In this document: positions 56,122 through 64,000 of the stretch, one piece after another
Numbering within the stretch: the stretch's first letter is position 1
How the letters are laid out: each line of letters starts with the position of its first letter
DNA from: Chachezhania sediminis
GTDB lineage: Bacteria; Pseudomonadota; Alphaproteobacteria; Rhodobacterales; Rhodobacteraceae
Assembly: GCF_009765275.1 (NCBI RefSeq)
Contig: NZ_VOPH01000011.1
Location: 62,001 to 126,000 of the forward strand
DNA: 64,000 bases
Direction of reading: 5' to 3'
Translations under genes and position numbers: made by a program
The notes under the pieces: model-generated
What the model was told of the DNA's origin: nothing
The model's input: the letters and a program-made list of their open reading frames with translations, nothing else
The model's database searches: none

Positions 56122-56544
56122 TCAGTGCTCGCCTTCGCAAGCCTGATGATCGGCCAGGGCCTGCAGCACCCGGCAGGGTTGCCCATCGGACTGACCGTCG
56201 CAGGTCTTCACGACGCGCACCAATTCGGACTCCAGCCGCTGCAACCGCGCGATCCGGTCACGGATTTCGACAATCCGGTCCTTCGCGATACGGTGCGCGT
56301 TGCCATGGGCCGCATGAGGTGTCTCCTGCAACGCGATCAGTTCGGCAATGGCGTCGAGGTCGAAGCCCAGCTGCCGGGCATGGGCGATAAAGGACAGCCG
56401 GTCCAGCTCGGCGTCGCCATAGCGGCGCTGCCCCCCGTCCGTGCGGCCGGGATCGGGCAGAAGACCGCGCCCCTCATAGTAGCGGATCGTCGTCACCTTC
56501 ACGCCCGTGCGCCTGGACAGCGCACCGATGGAATGAGCCTGCAT
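56122..56544 (-). CDS. MerR-family metal-responsive regulator
   Basis: A 140-residue MerR regulator: SIGALSRRTGVKVTTIRYYE then GRGLLPDPGRTDGGQRRYGD form the winged helix; a long dimerisation helix (IAKDRIVEIRDRIARLQRLE) ends in a Cys-rich tail (VVKTCDGQSDGQPCRVLQAL, then HQACEGEH). The Cys/His tail is like that of ZntR/CadR/PbrR metal sensors. It is divergent from the cation-diffusion exporter and the shared promoter at 56556-56586 has the MerR hallmark 19-bp spacer, so I infer that it activates the exporter on binding Zn(II), Cd(II) or Pb(II). Confidence 0.88.
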   Translation of the reverse strand: MQAHSIGALSRRTGVKVTTIRYYEGRGLLPDPGRTDGGQRRYGDAELDRLSFIAHARQLGFDLDAIAELIALQETPHAAHGNAHRIAKDRIVEIRDRIARLQRLESELVRVVKTCDGQSDGQPCRVLQALADHQACEGEH

Positions 56545-56555
56545 CGCGATATCCC

Positions 56556-56586
56556 TTGAAGCTACAGTGGCTGTAGATCGTATCTA
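56556..56586 (+). promoter_or_regulatory. MerR-type promoter with 19-bp spacer and operator palindrome
   Basis: TTGAAG (56556-56561) and TATCTA (56581-56586) are 19 bp apart instead of 17, and the spacer holds the palindrome CTACAG-TGG-CTGTAG (56562-56576). This is the classic geometry in which a MerR protein untwists the spacer to activate transcription. It drives the exporter on the plus strand. Confidence 0.85.
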
Positions 56587-56618
56587 CCATGGCGACGAAG
56601 CGAATCAAGAGCACTGCC

Positions 56619-56762
56619 ATGACCGACCGACACCTCCGCAGCCCCGACCTGCCGGACTTCGACGCCCCTGTGATCCGCCACGGGATGACCGCCCGCACCG
56701 CCGACATCCGCCGTCGGCACATGACCCCGACAGACAGGGGTCACCGGGTGGAGGCAAGCTGA
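56619..56762 (+). CDS. Short leader open frame (47 aa) coupled to the metal exporter
   Basis: An open frame of 47 codons (start MTDRHLRSPDLPDFDAPVIR, end TPTDRGHRVEAS) lies between the MerR-type promoter and the exporter. Its stop overlaps the exporter ATG (TGATG), so translating it could feed the exporter start. An ATG at 56589 in the same frame lies too near the -10 box to be used. Residue use is plausible but no family is recognised; it may be only a leader. Confidence 0.4.
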   Translation: MTDRHLRSPDLPDFDAPVIRHGMTARTADIRRRHMTPTDRGHRVEAS

Positions 56763-57748
56763 TGGGACAGGATCACGGGCACGGGCACGGGCACAATCAC
56801 GGGCATGGACACGGCCACGCACACGGGCATTCACACGGGCATCCGGGCCATTCGCACGGCCCTACCCTCTCGGCCAATGACTCGCCCGAGGCGCGCCGTT
56901 CCAAGGAACGCGCCATCCTCGTCGCCGCAGCGCTGACCGGCGGCTTCATGGGGGCCGAGGTCATCGGCGGGATCATCTCCGGATCGCTCGCGCTCTTGGC
57001 CGACGCGGGCCACATGCTGACCGACTTCGCCTCGCTCCTGCTGGCCTGGTTCGCCTTCCGGCTGGCGCGGCGACCAGCAGACTGGAAACGGACCTACGGC
57101 TTCGACCGCTTCTCGGTTCTGGCCGCTTTCGTGAACGGGCTCACGCTGTTCGCCATCGCCGGGTGGATCTTTTTCGAGGCTGTCCAGCGCCTGCGCGATC
57201 CGCACGATGTGCTGGGCGGGCTGATGCTCTGGGTCGCCGTGGGAGGACTGGTGGTGAATATTCTGGCCTTCTGGGTGCTCAGCCGCGCGGAGGGCGACAA
57301 CCTCAACGTCCGTGCCGCCGCCCTGCACGTCATGGGCGATCTCTTGGGCTCAGTCGCGGCAATTGCGGCCTCGCTCATCATCATCTGGACGGGCTGGACC
57401 CCCATCGACCCGATCCTGTCGGTGCTGGTCGCATTTATCATCCTGCGCTCGGCCTGGTCCGTGGTGCGCGAGAGCGGTCACATCCTGCTCGAAGGCGCGC
57501 CCGCCGGCTTCGATCCCCGCGCTGTCGCAGCCGACTTGGAAGCCACGCTGCCCGGCGTGGCCCGCGCCCATCACGTCCACGCCTGGTCGATCACGCAAGA
57601 GCGGCCCATGGCCACGCTGGAGGTCGAACTGGCGCCGGGCGCGGTGGCGGACGACGTACGCCGCGCCGTGAAAGGCCGCGTGCGCGAAACGACCGGGATG
57701 GAACATGTGACCGTCGAGGTGACGGCAGGCGCGGCACAGGAGGGTTAA
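56762..57748 (+). CDS. Cation diffusion facilitator metal exporter (CzcD/ZitB-like)
   Basis: A 328-residue CDF antiporter that exports Zn(II) and probably Cd(II)/Co(II) in exchange for protons. It has a His/Gly-rich N-terminus (residues 3-40, many HGHG units), six membrane segments, the zinc-site HxxxD pair in ALLADAGHMLTDFASLLLAW and in RAAALHVMGDLLGSVAAIAA, and a cytoplasmic C-terminal domain (HHVHAWSITQERPMATLEVE). GGAGG precedes the ATG at 56762. It is divergent from the MerR regulator and lies behind its promoter, forming a metal-inducible efflux unit. Confidence 0.93.
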   Translation: MGQDHGHGHGHNHGHGHGHAHGHSHGHPGHSHGPTLSANDSPEARRSKERAILVAAALTGGFMGAEVIGGIISGSLALLADAGHMLTDFASLLLAWFAFRLARRPADWKRTYGFDRFSVLAAFVNGLTLFAIAGWIFFEAVQRLRDPHDVLGGLMLWVAVGGLVVNILAFWVLSRAEGDNLNVRAAALHVMGDLLGSVAAIAASLIIIWTGWTPIDPILSVLVAFIILRSAWSVVRESGHILLEGAPAGFDPRAVAADLEATLPGVARAHHVHAWSITQERPMATLEVELAPGAVADDVRRAVKGRVRETTGMEHVTVEVTAGAAQEG

Positions 57749-58047
57749 GCTCTCTCCATCCCCAGGAAGGCACGGGCCATGGGCGTGCCCGATCAGATCA
57801 GGCCTTCGCGGGGAGCGCCGCGAAGGCCCAGGGTCAGGACGCATTGGTCCCACGCCGTCGACGTCAAATCCGCAAATGAGGCGGGCCACCCCGTTCGTCT
57901 TCGAACGGATCAACGCGGCCCTGGCAGCGGCGTGCCGCACCACGACTTGTCCGGCCGGTATGGACTTATCCGACCAGCATGATTGTGTGGAATCGCTTGG
58001 GTGCGTAGCATTGCGTCACGAGAGCAAGAAGATCGACTGAGGCAACC

Positions 58048-58512
58048 ATGTATAGCACAATCCTATTGGCCTACGATGGATCGTTGGAAGGACGTCTCGC
58101 GCTGCGCGAAGGGGCGAAGCTCGCCCAGGCATGCGGTGCGCGCGTTGTGCTTCTCGCCGTCGTGGAGCCCTCTTCCGCGGTCTTCGCGGGTGATGCGAGT
58201 ACCGTCTATATCGGTCCGGATATGACGGATGAATTCAGGCAGATCCTTGACGAGGGCGCGGCGCGCCTGGTTCGCATGGGCCTGTCCCATGAGACGCGTC
58301 TGGAAACGGGGCTCGCGACGGAATGCATCACCCGTGTGGCCCATGAAATCGGGGCTGAACTGGTCGTGGTTGGGCACCACAAGCAAGGGGCAATGGCGCG
58401 GTGGCTTCTGGGATCGGTCACGGCCTCCTTGAGCGACAGCCTGAATTGCAGCCTGCTTGTTGCGCGCCTTGAGATTTCCGATGAGGCGCTTTTCGGCGAA
58501 ACATCTCAATAG
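58048..58512 (+). CDS. Universal stress protein (UspA family)
   Basis: A 154-residue UspA-fold protein: MYSTILLAYDGSLEGRLALR, ALREGAKLAQACGARVVLLA, then IGAELVVVGHHKQGAMARWL and LGSVTASLSDSLNCSLLVAR. The last segment is the nucleotide-loop region; the glycine spacing differs a little from the ATP-binding consensus, so nucleotide binding is uncertain. GAGG precedes the ATG. It stands alone, about 300 bp after the metal exporter; the gap between (57749-58047) shows no gene. Confidence 0.9.
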   Translation: MYSTILLAYDGSLEGRLALREGAKLAQACGARVVLLAVVEPSSAVFAGDASTVYIGPDMTDEFRQILDEGAARLVRMGLSHETRLETGLATECITRVAHEIGAELVVVGHHKQGAMARWLLGSVTASLSDSLNCSLLVARLEISDEALFGETSQ

Positions 58513-59014
58513 CACGCGGGCTCGCGAGAGCGTCGCAACGAATGCCAACGGGGTTGCCCGCCCTTTTATGCCGGAACGGGCGTGGCTTGCCGTCCTGCAA
58601 GGCGAGACCTTTTCCGACGCATGCCTGCCATTTCGGCCCTGAGACAGCGAAGCTGCCGTTCCCCCTGGGCACCGGCAGGCGCCATACCGATGGCCGGCGC
58701 GACAAGAGCGGCCATCGGCCCCCATGTGGACCACCCGATTTCAAACCCGGTCCACCTGTGTTGACGGACAAAGGGAAATTTCGCCCATCCCGGCCCAGCC
58801 GGAACTGACGCGATCTGGCGCGCCGCAGCTGCGAAGACGACACTCGGCATCTCGCCTGCTTGAAGGACAAGCCTGGCCATCTTCGGCCCGGCGACATCCA
58901 GCGGCGTCGCGTGATTTCATGGCTGGATGCCTGGGCGAAGAAGGACCCCCCCCGCAACGGGCGAACTGTCACTTGCGCGTTCTGTCATCATCACGGAACA
59001 CTCGCGCGACGGGG
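58513..59014. other. About 500 bp without a recognisable gene
   Basis: Lies between the universal stress protein gene and the integrase remnant. Several frames are open but none resembles a protein family. It may hold eroded N-terminal sequence of the integrase or other island debris. Confidence 0.45.
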
Positions 59015-59598
59015 CTGTTGACGACGAAACATCTGAACCCTGCCAAGGGCGTGAAGTCGATCAAGTGTGAAAAGCAGGAGCGGGAACCGTTGCCCGATAC
59101 GATGGCGGACGCGTTCCGAGGGACCTTCCCGTTCGGGACGCCGCGAACGGCCGCGCTTCGATCTGCATCGCGGCACCGGCCAGCGGATCGGCGCCGTGCT
59201 GAAAATGCGGTGGGCCCAGATCGGGGGCGACACAATCCGCATCCGGTAGGACAAGATGAAGACACCTCTGACCTTCCCGGTGACGCCGAACTGGCAGCCG
59301 GCGCCGGACGTGGCGACGCAGGGCAGCCTCTTCATCCTCTCCAAGGACATGTCCAAGACGAAGCGCCCGGACCCGTGGACCTATCGGGGCGCGACCGACG
59401 CGATGCAGGACGCTGCCGGGGCCCAGCCCCATGACCTGCATGCGCTGTGGTACGCGGGGGCCCGAGAACTGCGTATGGCGGGATTGGGGCAAGCGGGTCG
59501 CGGCCGTCACCGGCCAGTCCGATACCATGGTGCGACACTGCAGCAGGCACCCGCGGCACCGCGTCCGCGCGCGGGAAGCGCCGCGGAAAAGAACATGA
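59015..59598 (+). pseudogene. Decayed tyrosine recombinase (integrase) remnant
   Basis: The C-terminal two thirds of a phage/island-type tyrosine recombinase can be read across frame changes: NPAKGVKSIKCEKQEREPLP in one frame; RFDLHRGTGQRIGAVLKMRW and AQIGGDTIRIR in a second, ending in a stop (TAG, 59247) where readers expect a sense codon; then MKTPLTFPVTPNWQPAPD and SLFILSKDMSKTKRPDPWTY onward; then AVTGQSDTMVRHCSRHPRHR in a third. The HxxR box reads HALW (Arg to Trp) and the nucleophile Tyr of the MVRHY motif is Cys. The protein is certainly dead. It ends 86 bp before tRNA-Cys, a common integration target. Confidence 0.75.
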
Positions 59599-59684
59599 AC
59601 GGAACGGGAATGTGCGGTAGACCGTGCGGCAAACACTCTTGCGCCCGGTCAGCCGCTGGACTAAATGCCTAGCACCACTACAGT

Positions 59685-59758
59685 CAGGCGAGTTGGCGGA
59701 GTGGTGACGCAGCGGATTGCAAATCCGTGTACACCGGTTCGATTCCGGTACTCGCCTC
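59685..59758 (+). tRNA. tRNA-Cys (anticodon GCA)
   Basis: A 74-nt cloverleaf with CCA encoded. The acceptor stem GGCGAGT pairs with ACTCGCC; the anticodon loop is TTGCAAA with GCA at 59717-59719; the T-arm CCGGTTCGATTCCGG is perfect. It lies just past a dead integrase, suggesting it was an integration site. Confidence 0.95.
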
Positions 59759-59976
59759 CATTATCCGCAATAAGTCCCTGTTTCTAGAGGGATTTGTAAC
59801 GGCATAGATGTTGACCCCTCATTCAGCCCACCATCTTGGATGCACTTGATTGCAACAGGATGACACACGCCCTACATCTATGACTAAGCGCAAACGGCGA
59901 AGACAGACCTTTGCGTAACTGACAAAGCAGCGGGGGGCTGGCTCTTCTGAGCAGGCCCGACTGGCGGAATATAGCC

Positions 59977-60285
59977 TCATGCCGAGACTTCCTTGGCCGC
60001 AGCCCTGATCCGCGCGTGCTCGACCCGGTGGCAAGTCGGACACAACAGGGCGAAGTCCTTTGCCGTTGTGTACCTCAGGCCTTCTGCACTCGTGGCGTCC
60101 TCAACCGCCTTTCTCACATCCTCTTTGGCCAGGTCGAGCATCCGATAGGTTCCGGTCTTTTTCAGTTTGGTGATGGCCTCGATGCGTCGGAATATCGCCA
60201 GATTCTCAGCAGCGTATGAACCTGGCAAAGAACGCCCATTCCCCGTCCGGCATGCGGAGTCGTGGCAAGCTGGCCTCCATCGCAT
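59977..60285 (-). pseudogene. Probable fragment ending like an HNH nuclease
   Basis: A minus-strand frame of about 102 residues whose C-terminal half reads like the end of an HNH endonuclease: TAKDFALLCPTCHRVEHARI, with Cys-x2-Cys-His and a final His. The upstream part (LAIFRRIEAITKLKKTGTYR, MLDLAKEDVRKAVEDATSAE) is not recognised and the full HNH core is missing. In another frame at the 5' end, MPDGEWAFFARFI resembles the N-terminus of an IS5-type transposase, so this may be a join of IS debris and a truncated nuclease gene. Base composition is visibly more AT-rich than the neighbours. Confidence 0.45.
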
Positions 60286-60342
60286 TTACCAGTTTGATCT
60301 ATGCCCGAATCCTGATGTGAAGCCATTTTTTCTCAAATCGGC

Positions 60343-62916
60343 CTAGAGCAGGACAAGGAAGTCGTCGGCGCTCAGCGCAAGGCCCTCTTCCATCTGGGCC
60401 AGTAGCTGCGCGTTGTCGCCTCCTTTGCCATCGGCGTCGAAGAACAGCTTGCCGTTGGTGCCGTTGTAGATGATCCGCGTGTCGGCGCTGATGGCTTCGC
60501 CGGGGACGAAGGCAAAGGCGGCATCGGCCAGGACCCCGGCCTTCAGGCCGAACCCCTTTCCTTCCAGGACGATGGTGTCGGCGCTGCGGAAATCGGTGAT
60601 CCGGTCCACCGCGCGCCCGTCGGTATCGGTGAACACGAACTCGTCCGCGCCGCCGCCGCCGGTCAGCACATCCGCGCCCTTGCCGCCGACCAAGACATCC
60701 TTGTCGGCACCGCCGTTCAGGCGGTCCTTGCCCTTGCCACCGTCCAGGATGTCGTCGCCGCGCTGCCCGAACAGGCGGTCATTGCCGTTGCCGCCAAAGG
60801 CATCGTCGTCGCCGCTGCCGCCCTTGATCACGTCCTTGGCCCCACCGCCGTCAGCCAAGTCGTTGCCCTTGCCGCCCAGGATGATGTCCTTGCCATTGGC
60901 CCCGTTGATCATGTCCCCCCCGCCGCCGCCGACCAGCCGGTTGGAGCCTCCGACCCCGAAGATCTGGTCGCCGCCCCCGCCGCCGGACAGCGTGTTGTCG
61001 AAACTGTTGCCTTCGATCAGATTGTCTTCGGCATTGCCCTTGACCAGCGTTGCCCCGGCAACATCCGCCAGCGTGGCATGTTCGACATTGTCCGCCATCC
61101 TGATCAGGTTGCTGCTGGCGATGATACGGTCGAAACCCTGGCCGGCCTGCTCGATGATCCGGTCGTTGCCATCGAAGTGATAGGTATCACTGCCGAAGCC
61201 GCCGATCAGGGTGTCCTTGCCCTTGAACCCGTCCAGTTCGTCATTGCCACCACTGCCGACCAGCTGGTCATCCTGGACAGACCCGATGATCTTGTCCGCG
61301 GTCGAGGATCCGTTGACGACGACCTCATCCGTTCCGCGTTCCCAGTCGCGGAACTCCAGTTCGCTCAGGTCCGCGGCGCCATTGTCCACGTCGACGATCA
61401 GCCGTTCGACCATGCCCTTGGGCGCGAAGACCTGGATCAGGCTGTCCGGATCGAAGACCCCGCGGTCGATCTGCGACGACAGGAACGCGACCCGGGTGCC
61501 AGCGTCGCCGCCCAGCTGCAGGCCTTCCATCCCGATGATGGAAACCTGGCGGAAGTCGATGAAGCCGCTGGCGAAGACCAGGAAATCGTCGACGCCGGCG
61601 GCGCCGAAATAGACCTCGCCCGCCACCACATCGGACGCCTCGTTGACGATCAGGAAATCGTCGCCAGCGCCGCCCAGCATGATGTCCTTGCCGGCGCCGC
61701 CGTCCAGGTCGTCATCGCCAGCGCCGCCGATCAGCCGGTCGTCGCCCGCGTCGCCGAACAGCCGGTCGTTGCCGCCGATTTCCGTGGCGCCGGACTCCGC
61801 CGTGCGCACGTCACCGATCAGGATGTCGTTGCCGTCCAGGCCAAAGATCGTGTCGTCGCCGCCCGTCACCTTCGATCCGGCCTTGGCTGTGCCGACATCG
61901 CCCACCAGCACATCGTCGAACTCCGTGCCGACGATCTCGTCATCTCCGCCATTGACGGTGCCGGTGGCGGTGACCGCATCGCCGAACAGGCCCTTGATGG
62001 CCGAGGTCGGGCTGTTGGTGAAATTCAGCGTATCGTCGCCGCCATTGACGGTCCCGGAGGCGGTGATCACGTCGCCGCTGACCCTGCCGACCGAGGTGCC
62101 GCCCGCGCCCGGCGTATTGCCCAGCGTCACGGCGGGAAAACTGCCGACAATGGTGTCCGCACCGCCCGTCAGGGTGGCGCCGGTGCTGACGCTCAGGAAA
62201 TCGCCGGCGACCTCCAGGACCGAGTTGACCTGAAGCGCCCCGCGCCCGTCGTCCGTCAGCGTGATGTGATCGTTGGCTCCCACGACGGTTCCCGCGGTCA
62301 GGTTGCGACCGTCGCCGGCAAAGTTGGGGATCAGGTAGGGGCTGAACGACAGTGTCTGGGACCCGGCGAAGACCTGGGCCAGGTAACCGTCCGTGCTGTC
62401 GAACAGGGTCGGGGTGATGTCCAGTTCCAGGCCGGCGACCCGGACTTCGACATCCGCGAACCCCAGGCGATCTCGTCCGACGTTGTGGGTCAGGCTCAGT
62501 TCGAACGCCTCAAGCGTGCCGTCGACCGGCAGAACGGAGCCAAGCGGGTCCGCACCAAATGAGAAGTCGCGGCCTTCGAACCGGATCTCAAGATCCACGA
62601 CCCCTCCCCGGCTGCCGGCCTTGCCACTACCGCGCTTCTGGTTGAGTTCGATGGCAAAGACATCGTCCTCACGTACGACTTCGCTGTCGAGGTAGGTGGG
62701 CTCGCTGAGCAGATCGAAAAAGCGGCTGGCCTCTTCGGGAGTCAGCTCCGTGTCCGGGTCGTCGTCGAATCCAGCCGGAAACAGCAGGTCAAGCGCACCT
62801 TCGTCGCCACGCAAATTCAGAGCAGACAGTTCCGAATGCAACAGGTTGCGGACGATATAGATCTTGGACGCATGTTTCGACGGATCCAGGTCCGTGCCCG
62901 AAAGGGTCGCGCTCAT
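60343..62916 (-). CDS. RTX-type calcium-binding protein (857 aa)
   Basis: An acidic secreted-type protein with glycine/aspartate-rich nonapeptide repeats (GGxGxDxUx) that bind Ca2+ and fold after type I secretion. Residues 1-240 have no repeats; about 250-420 has longer units that each begin (N/T)GGDD; 545-575 and 635-760 hold tight RTX runs (for example GGKGNDLADGGGAKDVIKGG); 760-857 is a C-terminal domain (FVFTDTDGRAVDRITDFRSA) that would carry the uncleaved secretion signal. There is no N-terminal signal peptide, as expected. No protease or lipase motif is seen. GAGAGG precedes the ATG. Type I secretion ATPase and adaptor genes are not in the window. Confidence 0.9.
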   Translation of the reverse strand: MSATLSGTDLDPSKHASKIYIVRNLLHSELSALNLRGDEGALDLLFPAGFDDDPDTELTPEEASRFFDLLSEPTYLDSEVVREDDVFAIELNQKRGSGKAGSRGGVVDLEIRFEGRDFSFGADPLGSVLPVDGTLEAFELSLTHNVGRDRLGFADVEVRVAGLELDITPTLFDSTDGYLAQVFAGSQTLSFSPYLIPNFAGDGRNLTAGTVVGANDHITLTDDGRGALQVNSVLEVAGDFLSVSTGATLTGGADTIVGSFPAVTLGNTPGAGGTSVGRVSGDVITASGTVNGGDDTLNFTNSPTSAIKGLFGDAVTATGTVNGGDDEIVGTEFDDVLVGDVGTAKAGSKVTGGDDTIFGLDGNDILIGDVRTAESGATEIGGNDRLFGDAGDDRLIGGAGDDDLDGGAGKDIMLGGAGDDFLIVNEASDVVAGEVYFGAAGVDDFLVFASGFIDFRQVSIIGMEGLQLGGDAGTRVAFLSSQIDRGVFDPDSLIQVFAPKGMVERLIVDVDNGAADLSELEFRDWERGTDEVVVNGSSTADKIIGSVQDDQLVGSGGNDELDGFKGKDTLIGGFGSDTYHFDGNDRIIEQAGQGFDRIIASSNLIRMADNVEHATLADVAGATLVKGNAEDNLIEGNSFDNTLSGGGGGDQIFGVGGSNRLVGGGGGDMINGANGKDIILGGKGNDLADGGGAKDVIKGGSGDDDAFGGNGNDRLFGQRGDDILDGGKGKDRLNGGADKDVLVGGKGADVLTGGGGADEFVFTDTDGRAVDRITDFRSADTIVLEGKGFGLKAGVLADAAFAFVPGEAISADTRIIYNGTNGKLFFDADGKGGDNAQLLAQMEEGLALSADDFLVLL

Positions 62917-63170
62917 GTTCTACCTCTCTCATCCCGACGTGGCTTTCGGCTGCGTGGGGAATTCAAACTGGTCAAATCGACGAAAGACGGGACTTCCGCG
63001 GATCAATTGCGGCCCGGGCGCGCAGGTGAATGGGGGCAAGCCTTGGCGACCCACCGATACTTGTCAAGTTGGTTTGATTTCGTCTCACGCGGGTGTCAGG
63101 ACAGTCCGGGCCCGGAGTGTATCAATGCGCTTTGCCTTTATGTGCGACGAAACATTCGGCGTGATACGTT

Positions 63171-63707
63171 TCACTTCACGGACGTTCCGGCCTCGACCAG
63201 GATCTGGTAGTTCCCGCCGCCGTTCATGAATCCCATCTTGCGCAGGAACCGGTCCGCCTGCCGCACCCGGATCCCGGCGGAAACATGGACCGAAATCGAC
63301 CGGGCGCCGCTGTTGACCGACCGCCGGATGAAATGGCGCATCAGCTGATAGGCGGCGGTGCTGTTCCGGAACTCCGGCGAGACATAGAACAGCAGGCAAT
63401 TCGCCTGGATCAGGTCCAGATAGAGATGCTCGGCCGCCGAAGCGTGCAGAAGGCCCACGGCCCGGACCTCTCCGCCGCGGTCGCTTTCCGCAATCATCCC
63501 GATATCCACGGTCTTGTCCGACAGGACATGATCGATGACGACATCCACCCGGTCCGGCTGGATCGGGACGGCGCGCATGTAGGATTCCGCATGGGCCGCG
63601 GCGCAAAGCCTCTGGATCTCGGCCCGGTCGGCCTCGGTCACCGCGCGAATGCGGACAGAGCCGCCGGAAAGCCTGCGTTGGGCACGCGAAGATCGCTCCT
63701 GGGCCAA
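63171..63707 (-). CDS. GNAT-family N-acetyltransferase
   Basis: A 178-residue GNAT-fold protein: VRIRAVTEADRAEIQRLCAA at the N-terminus, ANCLLFYVSPEFRNSTAAYQ for the central strand, and the acetyl-CoA-facing helix AYQLMRHFIRRSVNSGARSI, then RVRQADRFLRKMGFMNGGGN near the end. The phosphate-binding loop is not the standard RxxGxG/A, so the activity is less sure. I chose the TTG at 63707 because AAGGAG lies 8 bp before it and there is no ATG or GTG before the domain begins. The substrate is unknown. Its neighbour is the RTX gene, about 250 bp away on the same strand. Confidence 0.75.
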   Translation of the reverse strand: MAQERSSRAQRRLSGGSVRIRAVTEADRAEIQRLCAAAHAESYMRAVPIQPDRVDVVIDHVLSDKTVDIGMIAESDRGGEVRAVGLLHASAAEHLYLDLIQANCLLFYVSPEFRNSTAAYQLMRHFIRRSVNSGARSISVHVSAGIRVRQADRFLRKMGFMNGGGNYQILVEAGTSVK

Positions 63708-64000
63708 TACGGCGCTCCTTCCATCTTGGGGGTCGGTCCGTCATGGAGCCGATTTGGGATGGTCTTGGCAAGACCGCGCTTGAGTGCATTGGCCAAAGCG
63801 GATGTCACGATCCGGCGTGCAGAGGGGACGATTTCAATGTGCGACGGGCGGGATCGCATTATCGGCTATGGCAGATCATCCAGTTTTCGCAATTTCCGCA
63901 ACCAGTACCATATCGGGTATTGCGCCCGAATTGAAGGCAGGCGTCGCGCCCATCCCCGGGGCACTTTTCCCGCTTCGTGTTTTCGTCAGAACGGGATGCA
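63708..64000. other. End of window, no gene seen
   Basis: The last 293 bp contain no open frame that I can support. The GNAT promoter must lie here. Confidence 0.5.

Overview
The window is high-GC chromosomal DNA from an alphaproteobacterium, most likely a member of the Rhodobacteraceae (Roseobacter group). This rests on gene content and order: rpsT, dnaA, dnaN, recF and gyrB lie close together, with mutM/ubiE/ubiB nearby, a pcm-tolC-(PopZ-like) run, and a small DUF6280-like protein beside efp. I cannot name a genus. The dnaA/dnaN/recF/gyrB block suggests the left third lies close to the chromosomal replication origin, but I found no clear DnaA boxes, so oriC is not placed.

Layout. 0-3.7 kb: a tautomerase/SnoaL-like fusion, a divergent LysR regulator, a nitronate monooxygenase and a secreted protein. 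3.8-13.5 kb: replication core on the minus strand (rpsT, dnaA, dnaN, recF with DUF1697 and LysE genes coupled behind it, gyrB), interrupted by a plus-strand phytanoyl-CoA dioxygenase. 13.6-18.4 kb: crotonase, a membrane protein overlapping mutM, then divergent ubiE-ubiB. 18.6-19.4 kb: a scar with two truncated gene remnants, head to head. 19.4-31.9 kb: thiolase, kbl-tdh (threonine to glycine), valS, an Lrp-type regulator divergent from an ornithine-decarboxylase-like enzyme, a molybdenum hydroxylase large subunit and an overlapping Tle1/DUF2235 hydrolase. 32-41.7 kb: rhomboid protease, suhB, an MDR oxidoreductase, divergent metR/metF, a thioesterase, a lipoprotein, a second crotonase, a HisC-like aminotransferase and a 63-residue membrane protein. 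41.8-53.5 kb: class V aminotransferase, phosphatase-ABC exporter pair, glycosyltransferase, ygfZ, an ABC membrane domain with no ATPase, efp, and pcm-tolC-PopZ-like.

53.5-60.3 kb is accessory DNA: two orphan proteins, an AraC regulator, a MerR-regulated cation-diffusion-facilitator exporter, a universal stress protein, and a decayed tyrosine recombinase beside tRNA-Cys, then a fragment with an HNH-like end. The window closes with an 857-residue RTX calcium-binding protein and a GNAT acetyltransferase.

The most unusual signals are: (1) at least seven copies of a ~60-bp intergenic element, each in the sense orientation behind a gene; (2) a divergent PopZ-like protein in a pcm-tolC context; (3) a threonine dehydrogenase lacking all four structural-zinc cysteines; (4) a seven-tract G-quadruplex motif and a nine-unit GGCAAC repeat between a DUF2235 gene and a rhomboid gene; (5) a textbook MerR promoter with a 19-bp spacer. 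Starts were re-chosen from ribosome binding sites and family N-termini, so several genes begin inside longer open frames.
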